A stretch of 64,000 nt of DNA from an uncultured Victivallales bacterium (GTDB lineage Bacteria; Verrucomicrobiota; Lentisphaeria; Victivallales; UBA1829), in contig CAKUDG010000002.1 of NCBI GenBank assembly GCA_934644965.1, positions 1 to 64,000 on the forward strand, in the 5' to 3' direction. The position numbers were made by a program, and so were the translations under genes. Under the pieces are notes generated by a model. The model ran no database searches and was not told the DNA's origin. It was given only the letters and a program-made list of their open reading frames with translations. This document shows, one piece after another, positions 18,974 through 27,942 of this stretch (its first letter is position 1; each line of letters begins with the position of its first letter).

Positions 18974-21733
18974 GTGAAAAGGCAAGCGAACAATCGTTTT
19001 CCCCAGCGTGCGTCAACCGTGCGTACAGTGATATTCCTTCTGTGTTGCGCAGCTGCAGCACCATCTCTTTCTGCTCAGGAGCCTTCTTCTTCCTCTGCTA
19101 GCACTTCTTCTTCCTCCTCCTCCTCCGCCGCAGCAAGGGTGGGGGAGGGGCTCTCCGATGCCCCTTCAGATGCAGCCCTTGTTCTTCCCCCGATTTCGCT
19201 TCGCCCTGTTCAGCCAGACAGTCTGGAAACGGTGTATCCGGACCGTAAGTCCGGAGACGAGGCATTCCGCTCCGGCGACTATGCCGTAGCCGCCAGTTTC
19301 TATGCCAAATACCGTGAAAATGCCCGGAAAAAGCAGGATTCCTCCGCAGGACGCGATGCCTTCGAGCGCGAAATTGATTCTCTGATTCTGGCCTTTCTCC
19401 CTGATGAAGCGGAGAAAACGCTTCAGGATTTTGAAATGGAATATCCTGGAGTGAATTCACTTTCAGTATCCATGTGGAAGGCGGATATTCTTCTTCTGAG
19501 ACGGAAACCCTCGGAAGCGAAGGTGATTCTGGAGCGCATTCTGCCGGGATTCACTTCATTGGATCCCCGGAGGATCCGCGTGCTGTCCTCTCTGGCATTT
19601 GCTCTGGAGCTGCTCCATGAAAATACGGAAGCGGCCAAGAACTATTCCTTTATATACAATACAGCAGGAAACAGCGCCATCGGGCACTCCGCCTTTGAAC
19701 GGATGATTCTGAATCAGATTGCATCAGGGGATATTCCGAAAGCGAAGGAGATGCTTCTTTCCTTCCCGGCACCGGAAGGGAAACGGGATGAGGAGGCTTT
19801 GAAACTTCTGAATCTCTATCTGCTTTTGAAGGAAAAAGGACCGGATTCGATCTCTTCGGCTTCACTTGGCGGAGACGGGGGAAGAGGAGGAGACGGTGAG
19901 GAGGATCTGTCTGGAGAAGAAAACTCCGGAGAGAGAAGAAAAAGGGAAAAGGAGTTCTTTTTCATTGTATATTCCCTGATTGGAGATGAATGCACTCAGG
20001 GCGGAGCGGATGAACTGGCATTGGAGGCGTATCGGCGGGCCTTTGATTCCGCTCCGCTGCGGAAGGATGCGTTCGATTCGCTCGACCGGATTCTTGCCCT
20101 TCTCGACCGGAAGACGGACAATCCCGGACAGGCTGCGGATCTTGCCATGAAGCAGTATGAGCTGTTTCAGGGAGCGTATGCGACGGCGGAGACAAAACTC
20201 CGTGCGGCGCGTCTTCTGGCGAATGCGGGGAGGGAGGCGCCCGCGCTGGATCTGTACCGCGCCGTTTTTTCCGATCACTCGAATTCCGTCTCCCTTCGGA
20301 AGAAAGCTTTGAACGAAGCTCTTTCCGTTCTTTCGGAAAAAGGGCGTTTCTCCGAAGCCGCATCGCTGGTGCGGGAATATTTCCGGACAACGAAGGATTC
20401 CGGTGGGGAGGCTGATTTCCTTCTTGCGGAACTTCTTCTTCGAGAAGGTCGTTATGCCGACGCGGCGGCGGCTTACCGGAAGACTGCTGAGATGTTTCCC
20501 GCTTTCCGTGACCGTGCTCTCTACCAGTCTGCGTACTCCTCGTTCCAGGGGAAGGACTGGGATCAGGCGATGAAGTCTATTTCCGAACTTCTTTCCGATC
20601 CGAAGGCATCGGATTCTTTGAAAAAAGATGCTCTTTACCTCCGCGCCCTGACTCATGCTTCCGCCGGACGCAAGAAGGAAGCGGCTCTGGATTATTCCGC
20701 GTACGTGGACCGGAAGAGCGGCGATGCGGACAAGACGGTGAATGCTTTGTATGAGGCGGGCCGGATCTTTTTTGAAGAAAGGGATTTTGCCTCTGCCGAA
20801 CGTTTTTTTGCACGTCTGGTGAAGGAATATCCGGATCATATTCTTTCCCCCTGTGCGCATTTCTGGCTGATCCATGTCTGTTATGTGCAGGGGAAGGAAC
20901 TGGAGGCGGAACGCCAGACCTGGCTTCTTTCAGAAAAGCATCCGGATTCGGAATACGCGCTCCGGGCACTCTTCCGCTTGGCTTCGCATTATGCGGAGTC
21001 CGGGGCCGGGGAAAAGGCCTCCGGGACGCTGAGTTCGCTGGCAAAACGCGGAGAATTCCCTGAAATCCAGGCGAAGGCTCTGTATGAAAAAGCGCTTCTC
21101 GCCTACCATGCGGAAAATTATCAGGAGGCGGAAACGCTGATCGGAGAACTGGAAGAGCGCTTCCCCTCCAGTTCGCTGATTCCGGAAGCGTATTACCTGA
21201 TGGGGGATCTCCGGCGCGCAGTTTCGGACTTCGAAAACGCGGTGTTGTACTATGAGAAGGCGGCACAGCGCCGTCCCTCCTCCCTGCTGGAATATGCCGC
21301 CCTCGGGGCGGCGGGGGATGTCCGTTTCGCCATGGCTTCCAAGGCCGATGATCCATCCAAATACCATGCCGCCCTTTCCCTGTATGAAATTCTTCTGAGC
21401 CGGGAGGATCTTCCGCCCCGCTTCCGTGCGATGGCCCTGTATCGGAAAGGACGCTGTCTTCAGCTGATGAATCTGGACGAGGAAGCGCTGAAGTGCTACA
21501 GAGAGCTGTTGTACCAGCTTCCGCCCGATGAGGCATCCCGCCGTCCGGGAGAGCGGCTCTGGTGCGTCAAGGCTGTGGAAAACATGGTGGACATTGCTTC
21601 GCAGAGGCCGCTTTCCATGAATATAGAATCTGCTCTGACAGGCTTGAAATGGCTTTCCGGCGCCGGGATACAGGATCCCGGAATCGTGGCGGAAAGAATG
21701 AAGCGCATCAAACGCCTCAGATTCAGCCTCTGA
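18974..21733 (+). CDS. large secreted/periplasmic TPR protein
   Basis: A 919-residue protein with a basic start, hydrophobic core (TVIFLLCCAAAAPSLSAQE) and a likely signal-peptidase site near residues 34-36, followed by a poly-Ser/Ala linker. From about residue 90 to 880 it is made of helical tetratricopeptide-like repeats: AFRSGDYAVAASFYAKY, AAAAYRKTAEMFPAFRDRALYQSAYSSF, AERFFARLVKEYPDHI and YYEKAAQRRPSSLLEYAALG are typical. Similar YbgF/BamD-like TPR proteins act in the periplasm with Tol/Exb systems, and this gene lies 130 bases upstream of exbB/exbD-like genes on the same strand. The role is unproven. A scaffold in the envelope that recruits the energised complex is the natural inference. 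No outer-membrane lipobox is seen. Confidence 0.82.
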   Translation: MKRQANNRFPQRASTVRTVIFLLCCAAAAPSLSAQEPSSSSASTSSSSSSSAAARVGEGLSDAPSDAALVLPPISLRPVQPDSLETVYPDRKSGDEAFRSGDYAVAASFYAKYRENARKKQDSSAGRDAFEREIDSLILAFLPDEAEKTLQDFEMEYPGVNSLSVSMWKADILLLRRKPSEAKVILERILPGFTSLDPRRIRVLSSLAFALELLHENTEAAKNYSFIYNTAGNSAIGHSAFERMILNQIASGDIPKAKEMLLSFPAPEGKRDEEALKLLNLYLLLKEKGPDSISSASLGGDGGRGGDGEEDLSGEENSGERRKREKEFFFIVYSLIGDECTQGGADELALEAYRRAFDSAPLRKDAFDSLDRILALLDRKTDNPGQAADLAMKQYELFQGAYATAETKLRAARLLANAGREAPALDLYRAVFSDHSNSVSLRKKALNEALSVLSEKGRFSEAASLVREYFRTTKDSGGEADFLLAELLLREGRYADAAAAYRKTAEMFPAFRDRALYQSAYSSFQGKDWDQAMKSISELLSDPKASDSLKKDALYLRALTHASAGRKKEAALDYSAYVDRKSGDADKTVNALYEAGRIFFEERDFASAERFFARLVKEYPDHILSPCAHFWLIHVCYVQGKELEAERQTWLLSEKHPDSEYALRALFRLASHYAESGAGEKASGTLSSLAKRGEFPEIQAKALYEKALLAYHAENYQEAETLIGELEERFPSSSLIPEAYYLMGDLRRAVSDFENAVLYYEKAAQRRPSSLLEYAALGAAGDVRFAMASKADDPSKYHAALSLYEILLSREDLPPRFRAMALYRKGRCLQLMNLDEEALKCYRELLYQLPPDEASRRPGERLWCVKAVENMVDIASQRPLSMNIESALTGLKWLSGAGIQDPGIVAERMKRIKRLRFSL

Positions 21734-21863
21734 ATCGGGCGGAATATATTCGGTGCATTGTGTCGAACACGTTGTGCCGGAAGGATTTACTGTATTGAAT
21801 AAAATTGTGTGGAACGATTTTTTATGTTGAACGATTTGAACGGGATATGGGGATGAAGACGCG

Positions 21864-22493
21864 ATGATTTACATTCAGATGATTCTCGACGGCGGTCCGG
21901 TGATGGTGGTGATCGTGCTGTGTAGTTTGATTGCGCTGTATATTCTGATTGAGAAATGGTTTCAGTTTCATCAGGCCCAGGTGGATGTCGGGGAACTGGT
22001 TGCGGGGCTGGTGAACGTTCTGCGCCGCGACGGAATGATTGAGGCGATCACCCTCTGCGACAATACGCCCGGTCCTGTGGCACGTCTCCTCACAGCCGCC
22101 ATTCAGGCCTATCAGAACGGAGACGACATCAAGCAGGCGATCGAAGATCAGTCCCTGGTGGAAGTTCCCCGTCTGGAATCCCGGCTGAACATTCTGGCGA
22201 CGATTGCCTATGTGGCGCCTCTGCTCGGACTTCTCGGCACGGTTGTCGGGATGGTCGAAACCTTTCAGGTCATGCAGAACAGCATGACGACGCCGGCTGC
22301 TCTTTCCAAAGGTGTGTATACCGCTCTGATCTGCACGGCGGCAGGGCTCTGCGTTGCCATTCCCTGCCATATTGCCTACAATTATCTGCTGTCGCGGGTG
22401 CAGGCGTTCTGTGTCGAAATGGAAAAGGCATCATCGGAAATCATTTACTTTTTTCAACATCACAAAAATGGAAGTCATCCCGATGAAAACTGA
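21864..22493 (+). CDS. ExbB/TolQ/MotA-family proton channel protein
   Basis: The 209-residue inner-membrane protein belongs to the family that, with ExbD/TolR, turns proton flow into work on TonB, TolA or similar partners. A first membrane helix lies at about 10-30 (VMVVIVLCSLIALYILIEKWF), a cytoplasmic domain follows, and two helices come at about 112-135 (IAYVAPLLGLLGTVVGMVETF) and 152-175 (GVYTALICTAAGLCVAIPCHIAYNYL). The APLLGLLGTVVGM and TAAGLxVAIP blocks are the signature of the pore. The start at 21864 gives the normal length. It overlaps the next gene by 11 bases. ExbB versus TolQ cannot be resolved from sequence alone. Confidence 0.93.
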   Translation: MIYIQMILDGGPVMVVIVLCSLIALYILIEKWFQFHQAQVDVGELVAGLVNVLRRDGMIEAITLCDNTPGPVARLLTAAIQAYQNGDDIKQAIEDQSLVEVPRLESRLNILATIAYVAPLLGLLGTVVGMVETFQVMQNSMTTPAALSKGVYTALICTAAGLCVAIPCHIAYNYLLSRVQAFCVEMEKASSEIIYFFQHHKNGSHPDEN

Positions 22494-22953
22494 ATGTGTG
22501 GTGCGAATCAGGCCGAATCTGAAGATTTTCAGCGGCTATCCCCGCATGACTCCTTATGTGAGCGTGTTTTTCATTCTCCTGCTCTTTTTCATGATCGGGT
22601 CGAGTTTTGTGCCGATTTCCGGAATCAGCGTTGATCTCCCGGTCGCCAGAACGAAAACGACCGATGCGGCAAAACGCTTCATTGTCACAGTCGACAAAAA
22701 CGGAACCTTGTATTTCAACGACATCCTGATCAGCAACATGGACGTCCTCCGGAGAAACATCATCGACGTCATGAGTCGGACCCGCCGCGATGGGGAACGC
22801 GAAACACTCGTAATTCGCGCCGACCGCGCCAATTCCCTTGCCACTCTGACGCCTTTGCTCTCTCTTGCCGAAGAACTCAATCTCAATGCTGTCATGATGG
22901 CTTCTCCCCCCCCCAGAGAGAATGACAGGACTTTCATTGATACGGAGAACTGA
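22483..22953 (+). CDS. ExbD/TolR-family protein
   Basis: The 156-residue partner of the ExbB-like protein. It has a short cytoplasmic N terminus, a single membrane helix (about 25-45, VSVFFILLLFFMIGSSFV), then the family's ISVDLPVA, IVTVDKNGTLYFND and LVIRADRANSLATLTPLLSLAEELNLN blocks, as in the ExbD/TolR periplasmic domain. In most ExbD proteins a conserved Asp sits early in the membrane helix (LxDVLLVLLxFF), and here that stretch reads VSVFFILLLFFMIG without an Asp. This is odd for a proton-coupled pair and deserves checking. The start at 22483 has GGAAG eight bases upstream and overlaps the exbB-like stop; an ATG five codons earlier is possible. Confidence 0.85.
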   Translation: MKTECVVRIRPNLKIFSGYPRMTPYVSVFFILLLFFMIGSSFVPISGISVDLPVARTKTTDAAKRFIVTVDKNGTLYFNDILISNMDVLRRNIIDVMSRTRRDGERETLVIRADRANSLATLTPLLSLAEELNLNAVMMASPPPRENDRTFIDTEN

Positions 22954-22956
22954 CAG

Positions 22957-23934
22957 ATGTCTTTGCCGTCCTTGTCCTCTTCCGCGTCCTCCGCCTCTTT
23001 CAGTTCCGGTTTCCGTTGCAGAAAAAAAAGAAGAGAGGGGATCTTTTATTTTCTCCTGATTGTTTTTCTGGCTCTGGCGTTGCATCTGGTTTTCGCACTC
23101 GTCTTTCGCCCTGTAATGATGGCGGAATCCGCTCAGAACGAAAACAGCCGCTATACCATTGTCTATACGGAAGGCGATCCCGCGAAGGCGGAGGAAGAGG
23201 CCGCGCTGAAATACTGGCTCGATTACAACGATCCGTCCCTGCTTCTGATGCCGCCGGAAGAAAAGGGGTTTTCTGTTTTCCGCAGAGAAGAGGATTTCCG
23301 TGAAACTGTGCCTCTGCCTTTGTCCGCATGGGGGATCTTTCCGGGTCCGTACTGCAGTCTTGAGATGCGCCGTCTGCCGGGGGGAAATGCAGGGGGGGAT
23401 GATGGGGAAAATGAAGACGGCAGCCCTGCCGGATCCGCTGTCCGCAATCTGAGTGACTTTTTCCGACCGCTAGCGATTCCTCTTCGCAAAACAAGTGCTA
23501 GTTCCGCAGAAAACGCCGCAGGACCGAAATCCGAGGAGAAAACAGCCGGAACGGAGACGGTGGCGGGAGAAAAAACGGCAAAAACCTTGCCGCGAACTCA
23601 GTCTCCGTCCCCTTCTTATCCGTTCTGCACGGATGAGTGGGGAAATCCCGTGCCGCTGATTTCCGCTTCCGATCCGCAGCTGCTCTCTCTGGAAAAGAGG
23701 AAATCTCTTCCAGAGGGGACAACGTGCCTGAAGATTGCTCCCGCCTCCTCACCGGATCTGCCGCCGGAGCTCAGAATCGTCTCTTCCTGCGGGATTCCCG
23801 ACTTTGACCTTTATGCTCTCAGAAATGCTCTGGGATATGTCGCGGACGGGAAGAATCTCCCTGGCATGCTGATCGTTTACTGGGACTCTGATTCCGGAAT
23901 ACCCGAACTTCTGAAAAAGGATGTGGAAAAATGA
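22957..23934 (+). CDS. TonB-like energy transducer, divergent
   Basis: The 325-residue protein has a Ser-rich cytoplasmic N terminus, a basic patch (RCRKKRR), one membrane helix (about 28-50, GIFYFLLIVFLALALHLVFALVF) and a long extracytoplasmic part. The middle is Pro/Ser/Glu/Lys-rich and low in complexity (about 145-215). The C-terminal 60 residues contain RIVSSCGIPDFDLYALRNAL and, after a gap, GMLIVYWD. This resembles the TonB C-terminal pattern in which a beta strand ends in SSG, followed by an LD-x-AAL helix and a final strand. Topology, position after exbB/exbD and this tail make a TonB/TolA role likely, but similarity is weak and Pro-Glu/Pro-Lys repeats are absent. It starts three bases after the exbD-like stop. 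Confidence 0.6.
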   Translation: MSLPSLSSSASSASFSSGFRCRKKRREGIFYFLLIVFLALALHLVFALVFRPVMMAESAQNENSRYTIVYTEGDPAKAEEEAALKYWLDYNDPSLLLMPPEEKGFSVFRREEDFRETVPLPLSAWGIFPGPYCSLEMRRLPGGNAGGDDGENEDGSPAGSAVRNLSDFFRPLAIPLRKTSASSAENAAGPKSEEKTAGTETVAGEKTAKTLPRTQSPSPSYPFCTDEWGNPVPLISASDPQLLSLEKRKSLPEGTTCLKIAPASSPDLPPELRIVSSCGIPDFDLYALRNALGYVADGKNLPGMLIVYWDSDSGIPELLKKDVEK

Positions 23935-24179
23935 TTCCTCTGCCTTTCGCGCATGTTTTTTCCGTGTATTTCATCTGCTGGTTCATTGTGCTGGCGGTGC
24001 TCTGGTTCCGTGAGGAGCTGCGGAGAAGAAGAGCCGTGGAATGGACCGTTGTGAAGGAACATCTTTATACCTGCAGTAACTGTCATCTGGCGTTCATGGC
24101 AAAGCATGACAGTGAAAACATCACCCGCTGTCCCCGCTGCAACGAAATGTGTTTCCTGAGAAAGAAAAAACGTTTCTGA
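23931..24179 (+). CDS. small membrane protein with zinc-ribbon tail
   Basis: The 82-residue product has one membrane helix (about 8-26, HVFSVYFICWFIVLAVLWF), a basic linker (REELRRRR) and a zinc-ribbon-like tail with C-x2-C (CSNC, about 49-52) and C-x2-C (CPRC, about 67-70), ending in a basic patch (RKKKRF). The basic residues after the helix predict a cytoplasmic tail. Its start overlaps the TonB-like stop by four bases (ATGA), so it is part of the same translational unit. I do not recognise a family. It may be an accessory of the Exb complex or a metal/redox sensor. Confidence 0.75.
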   Translation: MIPLPFAHVFSVYFICWFIVLAVLWFREELRRRRAVEWTVVKEHLYTCSNCHLAFMAKHDSENITRCPRCNEMCFLRKKKRF

Positions 24180-24327
24180 TCCGTTCATTCTCCTGTTTCC
24201 CCTGTTTATTTCCCATCTGATGACGCAAAAAAGGGGGCGGATGAAAATGCAGTCAGAGAAGAGGGGGATGGGGGAAAAACGGCCTGGAATCCTATGAAAT
24301 AAAATAGGATGAAATAAAAAAGAAAGA

Positions 24328-24385
24328 AGGCTTTTCCCCCATGAGTCTTTCAGCTCAGGACGGGGAAAAGCCTTTGCGTTTTTTT
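24328..24385. terminator. bidirectional intrinsic terminator
   Basis: AGGCTTTTCCCC (24328-24339) and GGGGAAAAGCCT (24362-24373) form a perfect 12-bp stem around a 22-base loop. On the plus strand TTGCGTTTTTTT follows. On the minus strand TCTTTCTTTTTTATTTC follows. It serves both the Exb cluster and the convergent sialate O-acetylesterase gene. Confidence 0.85.
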
Positions 24386-24437
24386 CAGCCGGATTCTCTT
24401 CTCCGGCTGGATTCCTTTGGATTTACGGGGTGTTTTT

Positions 24438-26018
24438 TTACCAGTTGTCTGTACGGAAGGGGACCATGGGAAGCCCGGCAGCGTTGTAGAGGTTGAGACC
24501 ATCCGGATACGCGCGGAATCCATAGCGTACGGCGACGGGTTCCGGGACTTCGGGAGAGGAAACAAGAATGCTGTTTCCGTCAATCACGGCATCCGCCCAG
24601 ACCCATTTTTTATCGGCTCCGGCAATGGCGAAATGGGCGGGTTTCGCGTTTTTGTCCGGGACGGGAGGAGCGTATCCGGTCTTGGTCGCCGTCATAAGTC
24701 CGTCGGCATAGTCGAATTCCAGACGGATTTTTCCGTTTTCGATCTTCATGGATTTGAAGAGCGGACCGGAATAGACCAGAGAATCCTTTCCGTAGTCTTT
24801 GGCCAGAGCCCAGAGAGCAAGACGTTCTCCGACGTCAATCTTGTTTTTCGGATGAATGTCTTTCTGATCCCCGATATCAATTGCTGTTGCCATTCCGGTT
24901 CCGGGGATGGAAAGGGCACGGCGCTGGGCTTCGCGGATTTTTGCGTATCCGTTTCCACCGGCGGGATCTTTTGTCGCAGCAGTATAGGCGGCAAGCTGGA
25001 CGAAGTAGAAGGGGAAGTCATAGCCCCAGAGATTTCTCCATCCTTCGATCAGACCTTTCATTTTGAAGTAATAAATGTCGCCTTCCCCTCCGTTGGAGCA
25101 GCCCTGGTACCAGATGGCGCCCTTGATGGGGAAACGGGTGATCGGAGCGATCATGGCATTGTACTGACTTGTGGGTTTCCATCTTCCCGGATGGGTGGCC
25201 AGGGATGGATAAGACGGGGGAAGGGTCCGGGGTGTCGTTTTTGCCTGAACTGATTGCTCCGCAGCGGCGAGCCACTCTTTGAGTTTTTCAAAATAGGTCT
25301 GGAAGTTTTTCTGCCCGGCTTCGGTGGCGGGGTTGATACTGTCGAGAAAGTCCGCCGTTTGCTGCAGTTCCTTCTGGCGGAATCCTTCCGGCGGCATGAA
25401 GGGCTCGATCCGGCATCCGCTCCAGCTGTCGTCGATCAGGCCGATCGGGATTTCGAGCTCCTGATAGAGTTTTCTGGCGAAAAAGTATCCGGTTGCGGTA
25501 AAGTTGGTGAGAGTTTTCGGAGAACAGACGTCCCAGGAAGAACAGCGAATGTCTCGCTTCGGGGTTTCCGCTGTCAGCCTCTGGATTTTGACCTTGCGGA
25601 TCAGGGGATAGTTCGCGGATTCCTCGATGAATTTCTTCCCGTCGAGAATGCCCCAGGAGAAAGTCATTTCCATGTTCGACTGTCCGGAGCAGAGCCAGAC
25701 GTCGCCCACAACGATGTTTTTCAGGATACGTGTGTTTTTCCCCTTGAGCGTCATGTCCGCCGCTTCTTTGTTCATGGCGAGAGGCTGCAGACGGACTTCC
25801 CAGTTTCCGTCCTTGTCCGCCGTTGTCTTGAGTGTCTGGCCGGCGAACTGCAGTTCGACTTCCTCACCCGGTGCGGCGGTCCCCCAGACCGGAACTTCCC
25901 GGTCGCGTTGCAGGACCATGTTGTCATTGAAAATGGCCGCGGGTTTCACATCCGCTCCGACAGTTTGGGCCAGCAGAACGCAAAGCGCTGCCGCCAGTGC
26001 CTTCGACGGAATTCTCAT
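24438..26018 (-). CDS. secreted sialate O-acetylesterase
   Basis: A 526-residue SGNH/GDSL-type esterase of the SASA (DUF303) family that removes O-acetyl groups from sialic acids or related acetylated sugars. A signal peptide (about 1-22, ALAAALCVLLAQTVGA) is followed by a beta-sandwich-like N-terminal part with the NDNMVLQRDREVPVWGTAAPGE hallmark. The nucleophile motif is CSGQSNMEM (Ser114), a second block is IWYQGCSNGGEGDIYYFKM, and the catalytic Asp-His is in DIGDQKDIHPKNK. The length is complete. Convergent terminator downstream. Together with the YhcH-type protein and the GH20 gene this suggests use of host mucin glycans. No sialidase is seen in the window. Confidence 0.93.
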   Translation of the reverse strand: MRIPSKALAAALCVLLAQTVGADVKPAAIFNDNMVLQRDREVPVWGTAAPGEEVELQFAGQTLKTTADKDGNWEVRLQPLAMNKEAADMTLKGKNTRILKNIVVGDVWLCSGQSNMEMTFSWGILDGKKFIEESANYPLIRKVKIQRLTAETPKRDIRCSSWDVCSPKTLTNFTATGYFFARKLYQELEIPIGLIDDSWSGCRIEPFMPPEGFRQKELQQTADFLDSINPATEAGQKNFQTYFEKLKEWLAAAEQSVQAKTTPRTLPPSYPSLATHPGRWKPTSQYNAMIAPITRFPIKGAIWYQGCSNGGEGDIYYFKMKGLIEGWRNLWGYDFPFYFVQLAAYTAATKDPAGGNGYAKIREAQRRALSIPGTGMATAIDIGDQKDIHPKNKIDVGERLALWALAKDYGKDSLVYSGPLFKSMKIENGKIRLEFDYADGLMTATKTGYAPPVPDKNAKPAHFAIAGADKKWVWADAVIDGNSILVSSPEVPEPVAVRYGFRAYPDGLNLYNAAGLPMVPFRTDNW

Positions 26019-26430
26019 TTCTCTACTCCTTTTTTTGACTTTTGTCCATCCTCTCCTGGTCTGGAGCGTCTTTTCTCCTGAAAACAGCCGGGGAACGAAC
26101 AGAAGTGTTGATAGAACAACGGGGACTTCTGGAAAGATAACGGGATCAGAAAAAAAATCAAAACCGAAATCAAAGTATAAATATGTTTTTTGAAGATTTT
26201 CTTCCGGGAAAAGTCCGGGAACGATGATGCAGGGGGAAAATCCCTTTCTTTTTCCTGCTCTTCTTTCCCGCTTTTTTCATCCCGTTTTCCGCTGCTTCTT
26301 CGCCCTTCCTTCCTCTCCGCCCGTCCTTCGTTTGTTCTGTTCAGGGCAACGCAGTCATCCGGAGAGGATCCGGATTCCAGTCAGGGGATTTCCTCCGGAT
26401 TTTCCATATTCTCCCTGACAAGGGGAGGCA
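26019..26430. other. intergenic stretch upstream of the esterase
   Basis: The 412 bases between the esterase start and the end of the radical SAM gene. On the minus strand, TATACT near 26180 is a possible -10 for the esterase but no good -35 is evident. A TCCGGA...TCCGGA repeat near 26360-26375 could fold but lacks a T-run. I see no gene. Confidence 0.45.
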
Positions 26431-27876
26431 TCAGCTTCGATTCACTTTTCCTTTCCGGCTGCCCGGGACAATTCCCCCGGAAGATCCGAGGGCGAGCGCC
26501 CTTTCCAGAAGAGGCACGGCTGATGGAAGACGGCGCAGATGAATGAGCAATGTCCAGAAAGGATCCATTTTTTTCCAAGCCGAGGCATAAGCGAAATGTC
26601 GGACGGAAGCCGTCAGGGAGGGGTGGCGCGAAGCGCTTCGGAAAATGCTGCTCCACTGGTAAAAATTGCGATAGGCACGCCGGTATCCGGATTCGAGTTC
26701 TTCGGCACTCATGTGAGGATGGCGGATGACGGCATGACGTGTGTCGTAACGATCCCAGTCGCGGTGCAGAAGACGGTTTCCGGCTTCCATCCGGCGGAAG
26801 AAGGGCGTTCCGGGGTAGGGCGTTGCGAGATGGAACGTGGCTGTTTCGATGCCTGAGGAAACCGCCCAGTCCACAGTGCGGTCGAAAACGTCTTTCCTGT
26901 CCGCGTCGAGCCCGAAGACGAAACTGGCGTTGATCATGATTCCCCGGTCCTGAAGACGGCGTATCAGTCTTCTGTATTCCGCCACACGGTTGATTCCCTT
27001 GCCGCAGGAAGAAAGGGATTCCTGATTCAGCGATTCAAAACCGATGAAGAGACTCCGCAGCCCGGCCTCTGCCGCCAGATCGAGGAGTTCATCATCTTCA
27101 AGCGAGCGCAGAGTGGCCGCACCCTGGAAAATGCGTTTCATACCCGTCATTTCTGAGAAGAGGGCTTTTGCGAAGGAAGGCGATCCGAATAAATTGTCGT
27201 CCAGGAAGAAGAGGTGCCTTCCGGGAAGGGACTGAATCTGGGAGAGGGCCGAGTCCACGGTTTCGGTATAGAAGGTTTTTCCTCCTGCATAGAAATTTCT
27301 GGTGTAGCAGAAGTCGCAGCTTTGCGGACAGCCGCGCGAAACAACGATGGAATTCGGAACGAGATAACGTTCCCTGCGAATCAGATCGCGCCGCGGAGAA
27401 GGAAGTCGCGCCAGGGAACGCAGGGTATCGGAATAGAGCCTGCGGGTATGAGCTTTCCCCTTCCGGAAATCGGAGAGAAATTCCGGCCATGCCGCATGCG
27501 CGGGCCCGGTCACGACGCTGTCGGCATGAAGAAGCGCCTCTTCCGGCAGAGAAGTCGGGTGCAGTCCGCCGAGGACAACGAAGATCCCCCGTTTCCGGTA
27601 GGCGTCCGCAATCCTGTAGGCCCTCCGGGCGTTGGTGATGTACACTTCGATGGCGACCAGGTCCGGAGAGTCGGAAAAATCCGTTTTCTCCACGTGCAGG
27701 TCGCAGATTTCAATTCTGTCCCGGTCTTTCCGGAGATATCCCGCAAGCAGCGCCAGCCCGAGCGGAGGGAAAAGAGCGTATTTGATCGGACGGTACAGAA
27801 CGGTGCTTTCCGCCTCCGCCAGCGCGGGAAGAATGAATTTGACATGAAGAGATTGAACCGTATTCTCAGAATGCAC
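26431..27876 (-). CDS. B12-binding-domain radical SAM protein
   Basis: The 481-residue protein has an N-terminal cobalamin-binding-like domain (about 10-135, with PPLGLALLAGYLRK and VLGGLHPTSLPEEAL) and a radical SAM domain with the 4Fe-4S cluster cysteines in CPQSCDFC (183, 187, 190). FLDDNLFG, FIGFESLNQESL and FVFGLDADRKDVFDRTVDWA follow the usual order of the BchE/P-methylase-like group. A C-terminal helical DUF4070-like part (RRAYRNFYQWSSIF) is present. Members methylate or rearrange lipids, tetrapyrroles or hopanoids, and the substrate cannot be told. It lies 66 bases after pepF on the same strand. Confidence 0.88.
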   Translation of the reverse strand: MHSENTVQSLHVKFILPALAEAESTVLYRPIKYALFPPLGLALLAGYLRKDRDRIEICDLHVEKTDFSDSPDLVAIEVYITNARRAYRIADAYRKRGIFVVLGGLHPTSLPEEALLHADSVVTGPAHAAWPEFLSDFRKGKAHTRRLYSDTLRSLARLPSPRRDLIRRERYLVPNSIVVSRGCPQSCDFCYTRNFYAGGKTFYTETVDSALSQIQSLPGRHLFFLDDNLFGSPSFAKALFSEMTGMKRIFQGAATLRSLEDDELLDLAAEAGLRSLFIGFESLNQESLSSCGKGINRVAEYRRLIRRLQDRGIMINASFVFGLDADRKDVFDRTVDWAVSSGIETATFHLATPYPGTPFFRRMEAGNRLLHRDWDRYDTRHAVIRHPHMSAEELESGYRRAYRNFYQWSSIFRSASRHPSLTASVRHFAYASAWKKMDPFWTLLIHLRRLPSAVPLLERALALGSSGGIVPGSRKGKVNRS

Positions 27877-27942
27877 TATGTTCCCCCCTTTCTTTCTTTT
27901 CGGAGAGACATCATGGATTAGATTTGCGTTGTGTGTAGGGGA

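Noticed and set aside
19070..19140. Poly-Ser/Ala tract of the TPR gene as a sequencing artefact or repeat element
   Set aside because: The frame stays open and mixed serine codons are used, consistent with a real linker after the signal peptide.
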